Shown here one piece after another: positions 1-5,502 of a stretch of DNA of 7,658 nucleotides (positions are counted from its first letter, which is position 1; each line of letters opens with the position of its first letter). Below the pieces are notes generated by a model. It saw only the letters and a list, made by a program, of their open reading frames with translations, did no database searches and was not told where the DNA came from. This stretch comes from CAZSNT01 sp964607765 (GTDB taxonomy: Bacteria; Verrucomicrobiota; Lentisphaeria; Oligosphaerales; JABHEG01): positions 1 to 7,658 of the forward strand of contig CAZSNT010000279.1 in the NCBI GenBank assembly GCA_964607765.1, in the 5' to 3' direction. A program made the position numbers and the translations under genes.

Positions 1-858
1 CCGGCGGCGGAGGGCTGGCAGAAACGCTTCAGCGGCTTCCTGCGCGAGGAGCTGCCGAAGCTGAACGCCCGCGCGGTGTACATCGATCAGTTGTCCTACG
101 GCCAGCAGCCGTTCTGCTTCAACCGTCAGCACGGCCATGCACTGGGCGGCGGGCCGGCGTTGATGGAGGGGCGCCGGAAACTGGTTGACATGGTTCGCGG
201 CGACGATCGCTCGCTGATCGTGACTTGTGAAGGCATCAACGAGGCGCTGATCGATTCGGTCGACGCCGCGCTGTCACAGCCGGTGCGGACCATCCAGCAA
301 TACAGCAAACCGCTCTTCCAAACGGTCTACCACGAAGTGGCCGACAGCTTCGCGTTCTTCGTCTACCCCGGCGATCTGCTCAACCAGCGGGGCCTCGGTT
401 TCCGGACCAAGTTCGCGCTACAGGTATGCGATGGCGAGATCCCCGGCAACATGCTCACCTGGCGTGTGCAGATGGCTTTGCTCAAGGAGCAGCATGCCGA
501 GCAATTGGAGTGGTTCCGCGGCCTCATCGCGTTCCGCCACGACAACCGTCCGTTGCTCTCGTTGGGCCGTCGGCTGCGTGAGCCGGAGCTGCGCGGACTC
601 GAACCGATTACTCTCGACTGGGCCTTCGACAAAAACCCCCGGGGCCGTGTTGGCCAGAAGACGATGCTCCCCGTCGCAGCAAGCACATGGCGAGCCCCGG
701 ACGGCACAGTCGCGATGGTCTTCTTCAACCCGACCCACGACCGACACGCGTTCACCGCGGCGCTCCGCGCCGACGAAGTGGGTCTTACGGGCAAGACCCG
801 CGCGACCTTTGACGTGGTACTCCAACCGGGACAGTGCCTAATCGTCCCCGTCCAATAG
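1..858 (+). CDS. DUF6259-like TIM-barrel glycosidase-type protein, C-terminal part (5' end outside window)
   Basis: The frame is open from base 1 to the TAG at 856-858 (285 codons), so the start lies upstream; the GTG at 76 is an internal valine. Seen: a barrel-strand motif YIDQLSYG, a run rich in His and Gly (RQHGHALGGG), a strand with an acidic residue (VTCEGINEALID), and a beta-rich tail typical of the sandwich that closes such barrels (AMVFFNPT, CLIVPVQ). The order Asp on one strand, HGH-GGG loop, Glu on a later strand resembles DUF6259 proteins, which are related to clan GH-D/GH36-like glycosidases and common in polysaccharide-degrading environmental bacteria. The Asp and Glu are candidate catalytic acids by inference only, and the substrate is unknown. 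The next gene on this strand starts 34 bp downstream. Localisation cannot be judged because the N-terminus is missing. Family assignment is from memory of motifs, moderately sure. Confidence 0.7.
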   Translation, partial: PAAEGWQKRFSGFLREELPKLNARAVYIDQLSYGQQPFCFNRQHGHALGGGPALMEGRRKLVDMVRGDDRSLIVTCEGINEALIDSVDAALSQPVRTIQQYSKPLFQTVYHEVADSFAFFVYPGDLLNQRGLGFRTKFALQVCDGEIPGNMLTWRVQMALLKEQHAEQLEWFRGLIAFRHDNRPLLSLGRRLREPELRGLEPITLDWAFDKNPRGRVGQKTMLPVAASTWRAPDGTVAMVFFNPTHDRHAFTAALRADEVGLTGKTRATFDVVLQPGQCLIVPVQ

Positions 859-892
859 ACAGGCTGGATGCGCCAGTGAGACACATAACCCA

Positions 893-1588
893 ATGACCGG
901 TGATGACTGCCTGACACTGCGCGACGGCCGCGACCTCAGGATCGCGGAGTATGCCTATCCCATCGAGCCCGATGAGCGGACCGTGCTCATCGATCTGCTA
1001 CAGAAGGTGTTTGCGCGAACCGATGTGGATTGGCTCCAGTCAATGCGCGGCGTGTACGCGGACGTGCTTGCCACCCACTCCGTAGTTGGCGCCACCGATG
1101 GCGAGCCGGTTGCCAACGCTTCGGTGGCCTTTGCCAAGGCTTCTCCCGAGGTCTGCGTCATCGAGGATGTGATGACCGTCCCGGCCTTCCGCGGCCTGGG
1201 CATCGCCCGCGCCCTGACCGAGCGCGCGGTGCAGATCGCGTTCCGCGCCGGCTGCCGCGTGGCATACCTGGGCAACGTTCCCACAAAGTCGAGTGTGTAC
1301 GAGCGCATCGGCTTCACGCGTCTGAAGGGCGTCATGATGCGTCGTCCGGCGCCGGGGAGCGAGCAGTTCGAGACGGAGGCCTTCGCCCTCGATCAGCCCA
1401 CCTTGGTGCGGGAGACGAACTGGGGCGACCTGCCGGGGGTGGTCTGCCTGATGGCACAGCCGGTCGGCCCGACGCTGGCGCATTTCGAGCAGGGCCTGGT
1501 CAGCCTGCGCGACGCGACCCCGCGCCGTGCGGTCTCCAACTTCACCGCGGTGAAGTACGCAGTCGAGAACGCTGGCGGCAACATGTGA
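893..1588 (+). CDS. GNAT acetyltransferase, N-terminal 231 residues of a tandem-GNAT protein
   Basis: This is probably an acyl-CoA-dependent N-acetyltransferase acting in the cytoplasm on an unknown amine. Residues 60-145 form a textbook GNAT core: strand ANASVAFAKASPEVCVIEDVM, then the acetyl-CoA pyrophosphate loop RGLGIA (residues 100-105, the Q/R-x-x-G-x-G/A motif), its helix, and the late motif VYERIGFTRL (135-144). From about residue 170 (TLVRETNWGDLPGVVCLM) a second GNAT domain begins, but the frame meets TGA at 1586-1588 after its second helix. The same frame continues to 1918, giving 341 residues if the TGA is counted as an amino acid. ATG 893 is the first ATG in the open frame; no clear Shine-Dalgarno precedes it. 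The N-terminal domain could fold alone, so this half may still be active. No substrate-specific motif was recognised. Confidence 0.8.
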   Translation: MTGDDCLTLRDGRDLRIAEYAYPIEPDERTVLIDLLQKVFARTDVDWLQSMRGVYADVLATHSVVGATDGEPVANASVAFAKASPEVCVIEDVMTVPAFRGLGIARALTERAVQIAFRAGCRVAYLGNVPTKSSVYERIGFTRLKGVMMRRPAPGSEQFETEAFALDQPTLVRETNWGDLPGVVCLMAQPVGPTLAHFEQGLVSLRDATPRRAVSNFTAVKYAVENAGGNM

Positions 1589-1918
1589 TCTTTGGTCTCG
1601 GAGGCGTCGCCCCACCGCGTGCTTGGCTTCGCCTCGATCACACCCGGCCCCGCGCCACTGCGGGACACCACCGCGCGATTCGACATCGCCGCTCACGATC
1701 ACTACTCGGATCGCGCTGGAGCGCTGATCGGATCCGCGATCCAATGGGCGGAGCAGCATGTCATATCGCTGCTGGAAGCCTACGTAGCCGACACCGACGC
1801 TGGCAAACGCGCGTGGCTCGCCGCGGCTGGATTCGCCGAAGTGGCTCGAATTCCCCGCGTCCTGCACATCAGCGACCAGCGTTCGGACGTGCTGGTCATG
1901 CATCGGTCTTGCCCGTAG
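1589..1918 (+). pseudogene. C-terminal half of the tandem-GNAT protein, cut off by an in-frame TGA
   Basis: This stretch is in exactly the same frame as the GNAT gene before it and ends with TAG at 1916-1918. It encodes SLVSEASPHRVLGFASI, a long helix (GALIGSAIQWAEQHVISLLE), then VADTDAGKRAWLAAAGF and a closing strand pair (RIPRVLHIS, SDVLVMHR). This is the expected order for the latter part of a GNAT fold, with AWLAAAGF corresponding to the usual Y-x-x-x-G-F element. It lacks the first strand and helices of the domain, which lie before the TGA. That makes an independent gene unlikely, although a TTG at 1592 could in principle restart translation. No Shine-Dalgarno sequence precedes that TTG. 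The most economical reading is a nonsense change, for example TGG to TGA giving N-M-W-S-L-V; a sequencing error or readthrough are alternatives. Confidence 0.6.
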
Positions 1919-1924
1919 AATCGA

Positions 1925-1948
1925 CCGGGCTCTGAACGCTGAGCTCGG
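1925..1948 (+). terminator. possible hairpin after the GNAT gene
   Basis: CCGGGCTC (1925-1932) can pair with GAGCTCGG (1941-1948) around an 8-nt loop: eight pairs including one G-U. It starts 7 bp after the TAG of the GNAT frame, where a transcript end would be expected. No T-tract follows, so it is not a canonical intrinsic terminator and could be chance in GC-rich DNA. Confidence 0.2.
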
Positions 1949-1970
1949 GGAGCAGCATGCGAGACACGTC

Positions 1971-1999
1971 TTGACCCGATGCATTCTTCGGGGTAGCTT
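1971..1999 (+). promoter_or_regulatory. weak sigma70-like promoter candidate
   Basis: TTGACC (1971-1976, 5 of 6 to the -35 consensus) and TAGCTT (1994-1999, 3 of 6 to the -10 consensus) are separated by 17 nt. If used, it would give the LamG gene a leader of about 280 nt. The poor -10 and the long leader make this uncertain. Confidence 0.2.
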
Positions 2000-2277
2000 C
2001 TTGCCATGCCGTCGAAGCTCAAAGACATAGTCTCCTGATGTCGCCAAGTACCCCAATTCCCAAGACCATGTCTGCTGCGACTGTATCTGACCGAGCACTC
2101 AGGCAGCCAGTCTGGCAGATCGATCCGCCGTTCGATGTGAGGGTCACGCCGGCGGATACCGGCCTACAGATGGCGTGCAGCGCCATGGTCCGGAATCGCA
2201 CGGGTAGGTTCCGTTTCCTGGCACTTGACGCCACGCACAGCAGGGCTCCCGCGGGAACGGAGCCGGTGAGAGTGAAG

Positions 2278-2282
2278 GGAGG
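2278..2282 (+). promoter_or_regulatory. Shine-Dalgarno sequence pointing to an ACG start
   Basis: GGAGG, within AAGGGAGGG (2275-2283), lies 5 nt before ACG 2288, an optimal distance. It is 47 nt from the first conventional start (GTG 2330), too far to serve it. It is the only good ribosome binding site near the 5' end of the LamG gene, and therefore helps to decide the start. Confidence 0.45.
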
Positions 2283-2287
2283 GCTGG

Positions 2288-3067
2288 ACGCCGGCCAAGC
2301 GCGCAAGTGCGAGTGGCTGGCTCCTCGCGGTGATGGTCTGCTCGTCTTTCTCTCTTGCCGTGGCGGAGTCCCGTGCGCTTCCTCGTCCGATCGCCCACTG
2401 GACCTTCGACGACATTCGAGGCGAGACCGTGCCGGATGCCGCCGGTAGCCACCCGGGGACGCGGTGCGGCAACAAGGCGCTGCCGGCGATCGTCGAGGGC
2501 ATCTCCGGGAGGCCGCTGCGGTTCGAGCCGGGCCAGGGACACTACGTGCGCGTCGACCGCATGGCCGAGTTGTGCCCGACCGATCAGATCACGGTCATGG
2601 CCTGGGTGTGGGTGGACCGCCGGACCAAGATGTGGGCCGACATCCTCGGCTACCAACCCGAGCAGAGCCGCGGCGACAAAGCACATCCGCTGAAGGGATT
2701 CCGGCGCTGGAAGACGTGGGGCTGCGACTCGATTCGCTTCTACATCGGAGACGGGAAAGTGCGCCCCTACAAGGAGGAGCTCAAGTGCGCTGCCACCGGG
2801 CTTCAACGGCACCGAAACCACTGGATGCACGTCGCGGCAACACACGACGGCCGGAAGCTGCGCTTGTTCATCAACGCAGTCGAGAAGGGCACAAGCGACG
2901 TCGTCGCGCGGATCGTGCCGCGCGCATCGCCGCTGGTCATCGGAAACTACCTTGGACGCAAGACCGTCTACCCGTTCCACGGTCTGATCGACGACGTGCG
3001 CATCTACAGTGTGGCGCTGAGCGAGGAACAGATCCTGAGATCCGCAGCAGAGGCATTTGGGCAGTAG
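2288..3067 (+). CDS. Secreted LamG/concanavalin A-like domain protein
   Basis: This is a single-domain beta-jellyroll protein of the LamG/Laminin_G_3 type, likely exported and likely binding carbohydrate or acting as a structural module; no catalytic residues are evident. Family hallmarks, numbered from GTG 2330: HWTFDD at 23-28 (first strand), AWVWVD 91-96, WMHVAATHDG 165-174, LRLFINAVEKG just after it, and GLIDDVRIYSVALSEEQI at 218-235, the closing motif of the fold. Start choice: from GTG 2330 the N-terminus has a hydrophobic stretch but no charged n-region. Reading from ACG 2288 adds 14 residues and gives (M)PAKRASASGWLLAVMVCSS followed by FSLAVA, a complete signal peptide with likely cleavage AVA/ES, behind a well-spaced GGAGG. 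The frame upstream closes at a TGA (2273-2275), with no ATG, GTG or TTG between. It ends in TAG, 55 bp from the end of the convergent sulfatase gene. The fold call is firm and the start less so. Confidence 0.8.
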   Translation, partial: TPAKRASASGWLLAVMVCSSFSLAVAESRALPRPIAHWTFDDIRGETVPDAAGSHPGTRCGNKALPAIVEGISGRPLRFEPGQGHYVRVDRMAELCPTDQITVMAWVWVDRRTKMWADILGYQPEQSRGDKAHPLKGFRRWKTWGCDSIRFYIGDGKVRPYKEELKCAATGLQRHRNHWMHVAATHDGRKLRLFINAVEKGTSDVVARIVPRASPLVIGNYLGRKTVYPFHGLIDDVRIYSVALSEEQILRSAAEAFGQ

Positions 3068-3122
3068 CGCACAGAGCAGGCGTAATCTCCGCTCCTCCCG
3101 AGCTCGACGCTGCCGGGGTGAC

Positions 3123-4646
3123 CTACCCGTATCGCTGCGGGATGATGCCGCTCATGCCGTAGGTGTCGGTCTGGAGCCAACGGGCGCCGTAGAGGTCGCC
3201 TTCGGCGTCAAAGACGCGGCCGTCCGGTAAGCAGTACTGGTTCGGCGTGGAAGGCTTCTGGCCGGACTTCAGGGGCTGCATGCGTTCGCGATCGCGGTCG
3301 ATCCGCTCGAGCGTGGCCTCCCAGGAGAAGCCGTCGAGGCCGCGCTGCCGCAGGTCCGACCGCGCGGGGTGCTCCGTGAGCGCGCGAAACTCGCGGGGGT
3401 CGGCTTCCAGATCGAAGAAGACGTCGTCCAGCTCGAACAGCGTGGCGAACTTGTGCTTGTCGGTGCGGATCAGACGCATGGAGTCCCCGCGCGAGCCACT
3501 GCGGTAGGGCTGCGTGAGCATGCCGATGCCGTAGTACTCCGAGAGGATGTAGCTGCGGGGCGGCGCGACGGCCGGGGTGTTCGACAGCAGCGACGAGAGG
3601 TCGACACCTTCGAGGTCCTCGGGGATGGGCAGGTCCGCCAGCGTGCACAATGTCGGGAAGAGGTCGACCAGCGCGGCCAGCTCGCCTCGGTGGACACCGG
3701 CCGGCACGCCCGGGCCGCTGATGATCCAAGGCACGCGGATCGCTTCGTCGTAGTAGTTGGCTTTCCACCACAGGCCGTGAGTGCCGATCAGGTCGCCGTG
3801 GTCCGAGAGGTACACGACGATCGTGTTGTCCAACGCGCCGGACTGCTCGAGCTGCCAGAGCAGCCGGCCGATGCAGTCGTCCAGCATCTCCACGCAGGCG
3901 TAGTATGCCTCTCGGGCGCGGAGGTTCTCTTCCGGGGAGATGTCGTTGAGCCCGTAGTTCTCGCGCTGATGTGTGGGGTAGGGCAGATGCGCCGCGGTGT
4001 CGTCGGGATCGAGCCAGACCTGTGGCACACGGTCGCGGTACCTCCGGAGGTAACGGCTGGGGGCCACGAGCGGCGCGTGGGGCCGGCAGTAGCCGGCGCA
4101 GAGGAGCCACGGCTGGTCCGGGTTCGCGCTGCGGTGCTCCTCGACCCAGGCTGCGGCTTCGGTCGTGACGACCACGTCCTGCTGCAAGCTCTCCGGAATC
4201 TCGGTCGGCCCCGCGTGGGCCACGCCGCCGGAGTTCGGGAACAGGTCGATCGGGTCCGGTTGGTGGCCGAGCCCGTGGCGCAGGTCACCGTAGGGGCGGT
4301 GCTGGAACCCGTGCATTTGGTCGGCGCCGCCGAAGTGCATCTTCCCTACCAGACACGTTGCGTACCCGGCCTCGGCGAAGTGGTCGGCCAGCGTTCGGTG
4401 CTCGGGGAACAGGACCCAGTGGTTGTTCCAGCACCCAAGCGTGGACACATGCTTGCCGGTCAGGAACGACATGCGCGACGGCGTGCAGACCGGCGATTGG
4501 CAGAAGGCACTGTCGAACGCGACCCCGCGGGCGGCCAGACGGTCGAGCGCTGGAGTGCGGACGACCGGATCGCCGGCGAATCCGGCCACGTGGCTGTTGT
4601 GCTCGTCGCTGACCAGGAGCAGAATACTGGGACGGCGACTGCTCAT
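3123..4646 (-). CDS. Formylglycine-dependent sulfatase (type I), no signal peptide
   Basis: It hydrolyses sulfate esters using a Cys-derived formylglycine. Seen in the 507 residues: N-terminal metal-site strand ILLLVSDEHN (Asp14, Glu15), the maturation signature CTPSR at 54-58 (C-x-P-S-R, Cys54) followed by GKH (64-66), VGKMHFGG with Lys102 and His104, CRPHAPL with His190, the second metal-site motif SDHGD at 281-285, Lys295 in GLWWKANYYDEAIRVP, and a C-terminal subdomain. The set of active-site residues looks complete, and length is normal for the family. There is no signal peptide: the first core strand begins at residue 7, so the enzyme should be cytoplasmic unless the start is wrong. ATG 4646 is supported by AAAGGAG 8 nt upstream. 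An activating enzyme (FGE or anSME) must be encoded elsewhere. The gene is last in the minus-strand cluster. Substrate (sugar sulfate, choline sulfate or other) cannot be told from motifs. Confidence 0.95.
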   Translation of the reverse strand: MSSRRPSILLLVSDEHNSHVAGFAGDPVVRTPALDRLAARGVAFDSAFCQSPVCTPSRMSFLTGKHVSTLGCWNNHWVLFPEHRTLADHFAEAGYATCLVGKMHFGGADQMHGFQHRPYGDLRHGLGHQPDPIDLFPNSGGVAHAGPTEIPESLQQDVVVTTEAAAWVEEHRSANPDQPWLLCAGYCRPHAPLVAPSRYLRRYRDRVPQVWLDPDDTAAHLPYPTHQRENYGLNDISPEENLRAREAYYACVEMLDDCIGRLLWQLEQSGALDNTIVVYLSDHGDLIGTHGLWWKANYYDEAIRVPWIISGPGVPAGVHRGELAALVDLFPTLCTLADLPIPEDLEGVDLSSLLSNTPAVAPPRSYILSEYYGIGMLTQPYRSGSRGDSMRLIRTDKHKFATLFELDDVFFDLEADPREFRALTEHPARSDLRQRGLDGFSWEATLERIDRDRERMQPLKSGQKPSTPNQYCLPDGRVFDAEGDLYGARWLQTDTYGMSGIIPQRYG

Positions 4647-4654
4647 GAGATGCG

Positions 4655-4661
4655 CTCCTTT
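4655..4661 (-). promoter_or_regulatory. Strong Shine-Dalgarno sequence of the sulfatase gene
   Basis: On the minus strand AAAGGAG is followed by 8 nt and then ATG (4646-4644). This fixes the sulfatase start and argues against an upstream extension carrying a signal peptide. Confidence 0.75.
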
Positions 4662-4685
4662 CGTGTAGACTGCGAGTGGCCGACC

Positions 4686-4714
4686 ATCTTACCCCCGGCT
4701 TCCATCCACGCCAA
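4686..4714 (-). promoter_or_regulatory. Candidate internal promoter for the sulfatase gene
   Basis: In the 91-bp gap, reading the minus strand, TTGGCG (4714-4709, 4 of 6 to -35) and TAAGAT (4691-4686, 4 of 6 to -10) are separated by exactly 17 nt. Transcription would start near 4679, giving a leader of about 33 nt that contains the Shine-Dalgarno sequence. Position and spacing fit well, but the match is only moderate and sigma70 consensus may differ in this lineage. Confidence 0.35.
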
Positions 4715-4737
4715 CTCATCCTCGCGGCGGCATCGGG

Positions 4738-5502
4738 CTAGTCCCCGCGTCCGGGCGCCATGGCCCTCCAGACCCAGTTGATCTCGGCCCCGCTCAGCGG
4801 ACGGTCCAGGATCATGACGTCGTCCAGCAGGTAACGTGCGCCGCCGGGCTGCTTGCCGCCAACGGAGAAGCGTTGGCAGTCGCCGAGACGTCCGATCACG
4901 CGCCCCCGCAGCGGGCCGCCATCGACGCTGATCTCCATGCGACCGACGGTCCAGTTCACCACCACCAGATGCCAGGTGTGGTTGGGCCAGTCGTGCCAGC
5001 CGCCCGGTCCCGAAACGTGCGTGCCCAGCCCCCTCTTGTCTCCGGGCGCATTGGCGTGGAAGTACACGCTCGCGGGGCGCTTGGGCTTCTTCCATTGCCC
5101 CTGTCTGCCGATCAGCAGCCGACCCTTGCCCCAAGCCTGGACCCACCATAGATAGCCTTCGCGGTCGCGTTCCCGCCAGTCCAGCGGACAGACCCAGAGG
5201 AGCAGGGAACCCGTGGTCGCCAGTGGGAGATTGGCCGCGCCGTGATACACGACCTGGCCCCCGGTTAGCGCTTTGCCGAATAGCCCGTCCGCTATCCCCG
5301 CACCGTCCGTGGAATACAGAGGGGCGTGCTCGGCGACCGCCATCTCCGCCGCGAACTGGCCGTCGTCGAAGCTGGCCAGGAACAGGACGCGGTCAGAGAA
5401 ACGGCGCAGTGCGGGATTCGCGATGCGCGGCTCCTCTTGCGCGTGCACGACCGCGCACGCGCAGAGCCATAGCGCAAGGCCCACTCTCGCGGCAGTCGGC
5501 AC
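4738..5502 (-). CDS. Secreted LamG/concanavalin A-like domain protein, translationally coupled
   Basis: This is an exported single-domain jellyroll protein of 254 residues. A clear signal peptide spans residues 1-21 (n-region MPTAAR, hydrophobic GLALWLCACAVV, likely cleavage VHA/QEEP). The C-A-C pair is not a good lipobox, so a lipoprotein is less likely. LamG-type elements: VLFLASFDDG at 39-48, SLLLWVCPLDW at 99-109, TWHLVVVNWTVGRMEISVDGG (two adjoining strands, from 176) and the closing motif YLLDDVMILDRPLSGAEI at 224-241. It is rich in Trp, which fits a ligand-contacting surface, but no ligand is known. The GTG start (5502-5500) shares its first G with the TAG of the upstream gene (TAGTG) and has GGAGG 7 nt before it, so translation is probably coupled to the GH123-like gene. 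It shares the fold, the LDD/IDD closing motif and similar length with the plus-strand LamG protein, though overall similarity by eye is low. Confidence 0.88.
   Translation of the reverse strand: MPTAARVGLALWLCACAVVHAQEEPRIANPALRRFSDRVLFLASFDDGQFAAEMAVAEHAPLYSTDGAGIADGLFGKALTGGQVVYHGAANLPLATTGSLLLWVCPLDWRERDREGYLWWVQAWGKGRLLIGRQGQWKKPKRPASVYFHANAPGDKRGLGTHVSGPGGWHDWPNHTWHLVVVNWTVGRMEISVDGGPLRGRVIGRLGDCQRFSVGGKQPGGARYLLDDVMILDRPLSGAEINWVWRAMAPGRGD

Larger units (their letters stand above)
1919..2287. other. 369-bp intergenic stretch with no convincing gene
   Basis: No recognisable protein is encoded on either strand. The only plus-strand frame open through it (ATG 2038, ending at 2448 inside the LamG gene in another frame) shows no family motif, uses A and T freely at third positions unlike its neighbours, and is probably not translated. 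Visible small structures are the hairpin at 1925-1948, a TTGACC/TAGCTT pair at 1971-1999, a perfect 11-bp inverted repeat GCCAGTCTGGC (2106-2116) and a GCCGG/CCGGC hairpin with a 6-nt loop (2148-2163). None is strong enough to name a function. The stretch probably holds the end of the GNAT transcript and the promoter and leader of the LamG gene. Confidence 0.5.

Noticed and set aside
1598..1637. Hairpin 10 nt after the GNAT TGA (GAGGCG 1601-1606 with CGCCTC 1630-1635, extendable past a bulged G), considered as a bacterial SECIS for selenocysteine
   Set aside because: The lower stem is real, but the upper stem is only about 3 pairs (CCA/TGG) and the apical loop starts with CC instead of containing an early G. 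No selenoprotein is known in this family, and GC-rich coding DNA often forms such stems.
1040..2098. 352-codon minus-strand frame opposite the GNAT gene
   Set aside because: It is low-complexity in Arg/Ala/Gly/His, has no domain pattern, and is the antisense shadow of the GNAT reading frame.
2038..2448. 136-codon plus-strand reading frame overlapping the start of the LamG gene
   Set aside because: It has no recognisable motif, third-position composition unlike the neighbouring genes, and it runs out of frame into the firmly supported LamG coding sequence.
3068..3122. Possible bidirectional terminator between the convergent LamG and sulfatase genes
   Set aside because: Only short stems are visible (GAGC/GCTC with a bulge at 3074-3094; a GGGT/ACCC 4-bp stem beside the sulfatase stop), with no T-tract on either strand.
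3369..4781. 470-codon plus-strand frame opposite the sulfatase
   Set aside because: Composition dominated by Val/Arg/Ala/Gly and no domain pattern. The complete sulfatase motif set on the other strand shows which strand codes.
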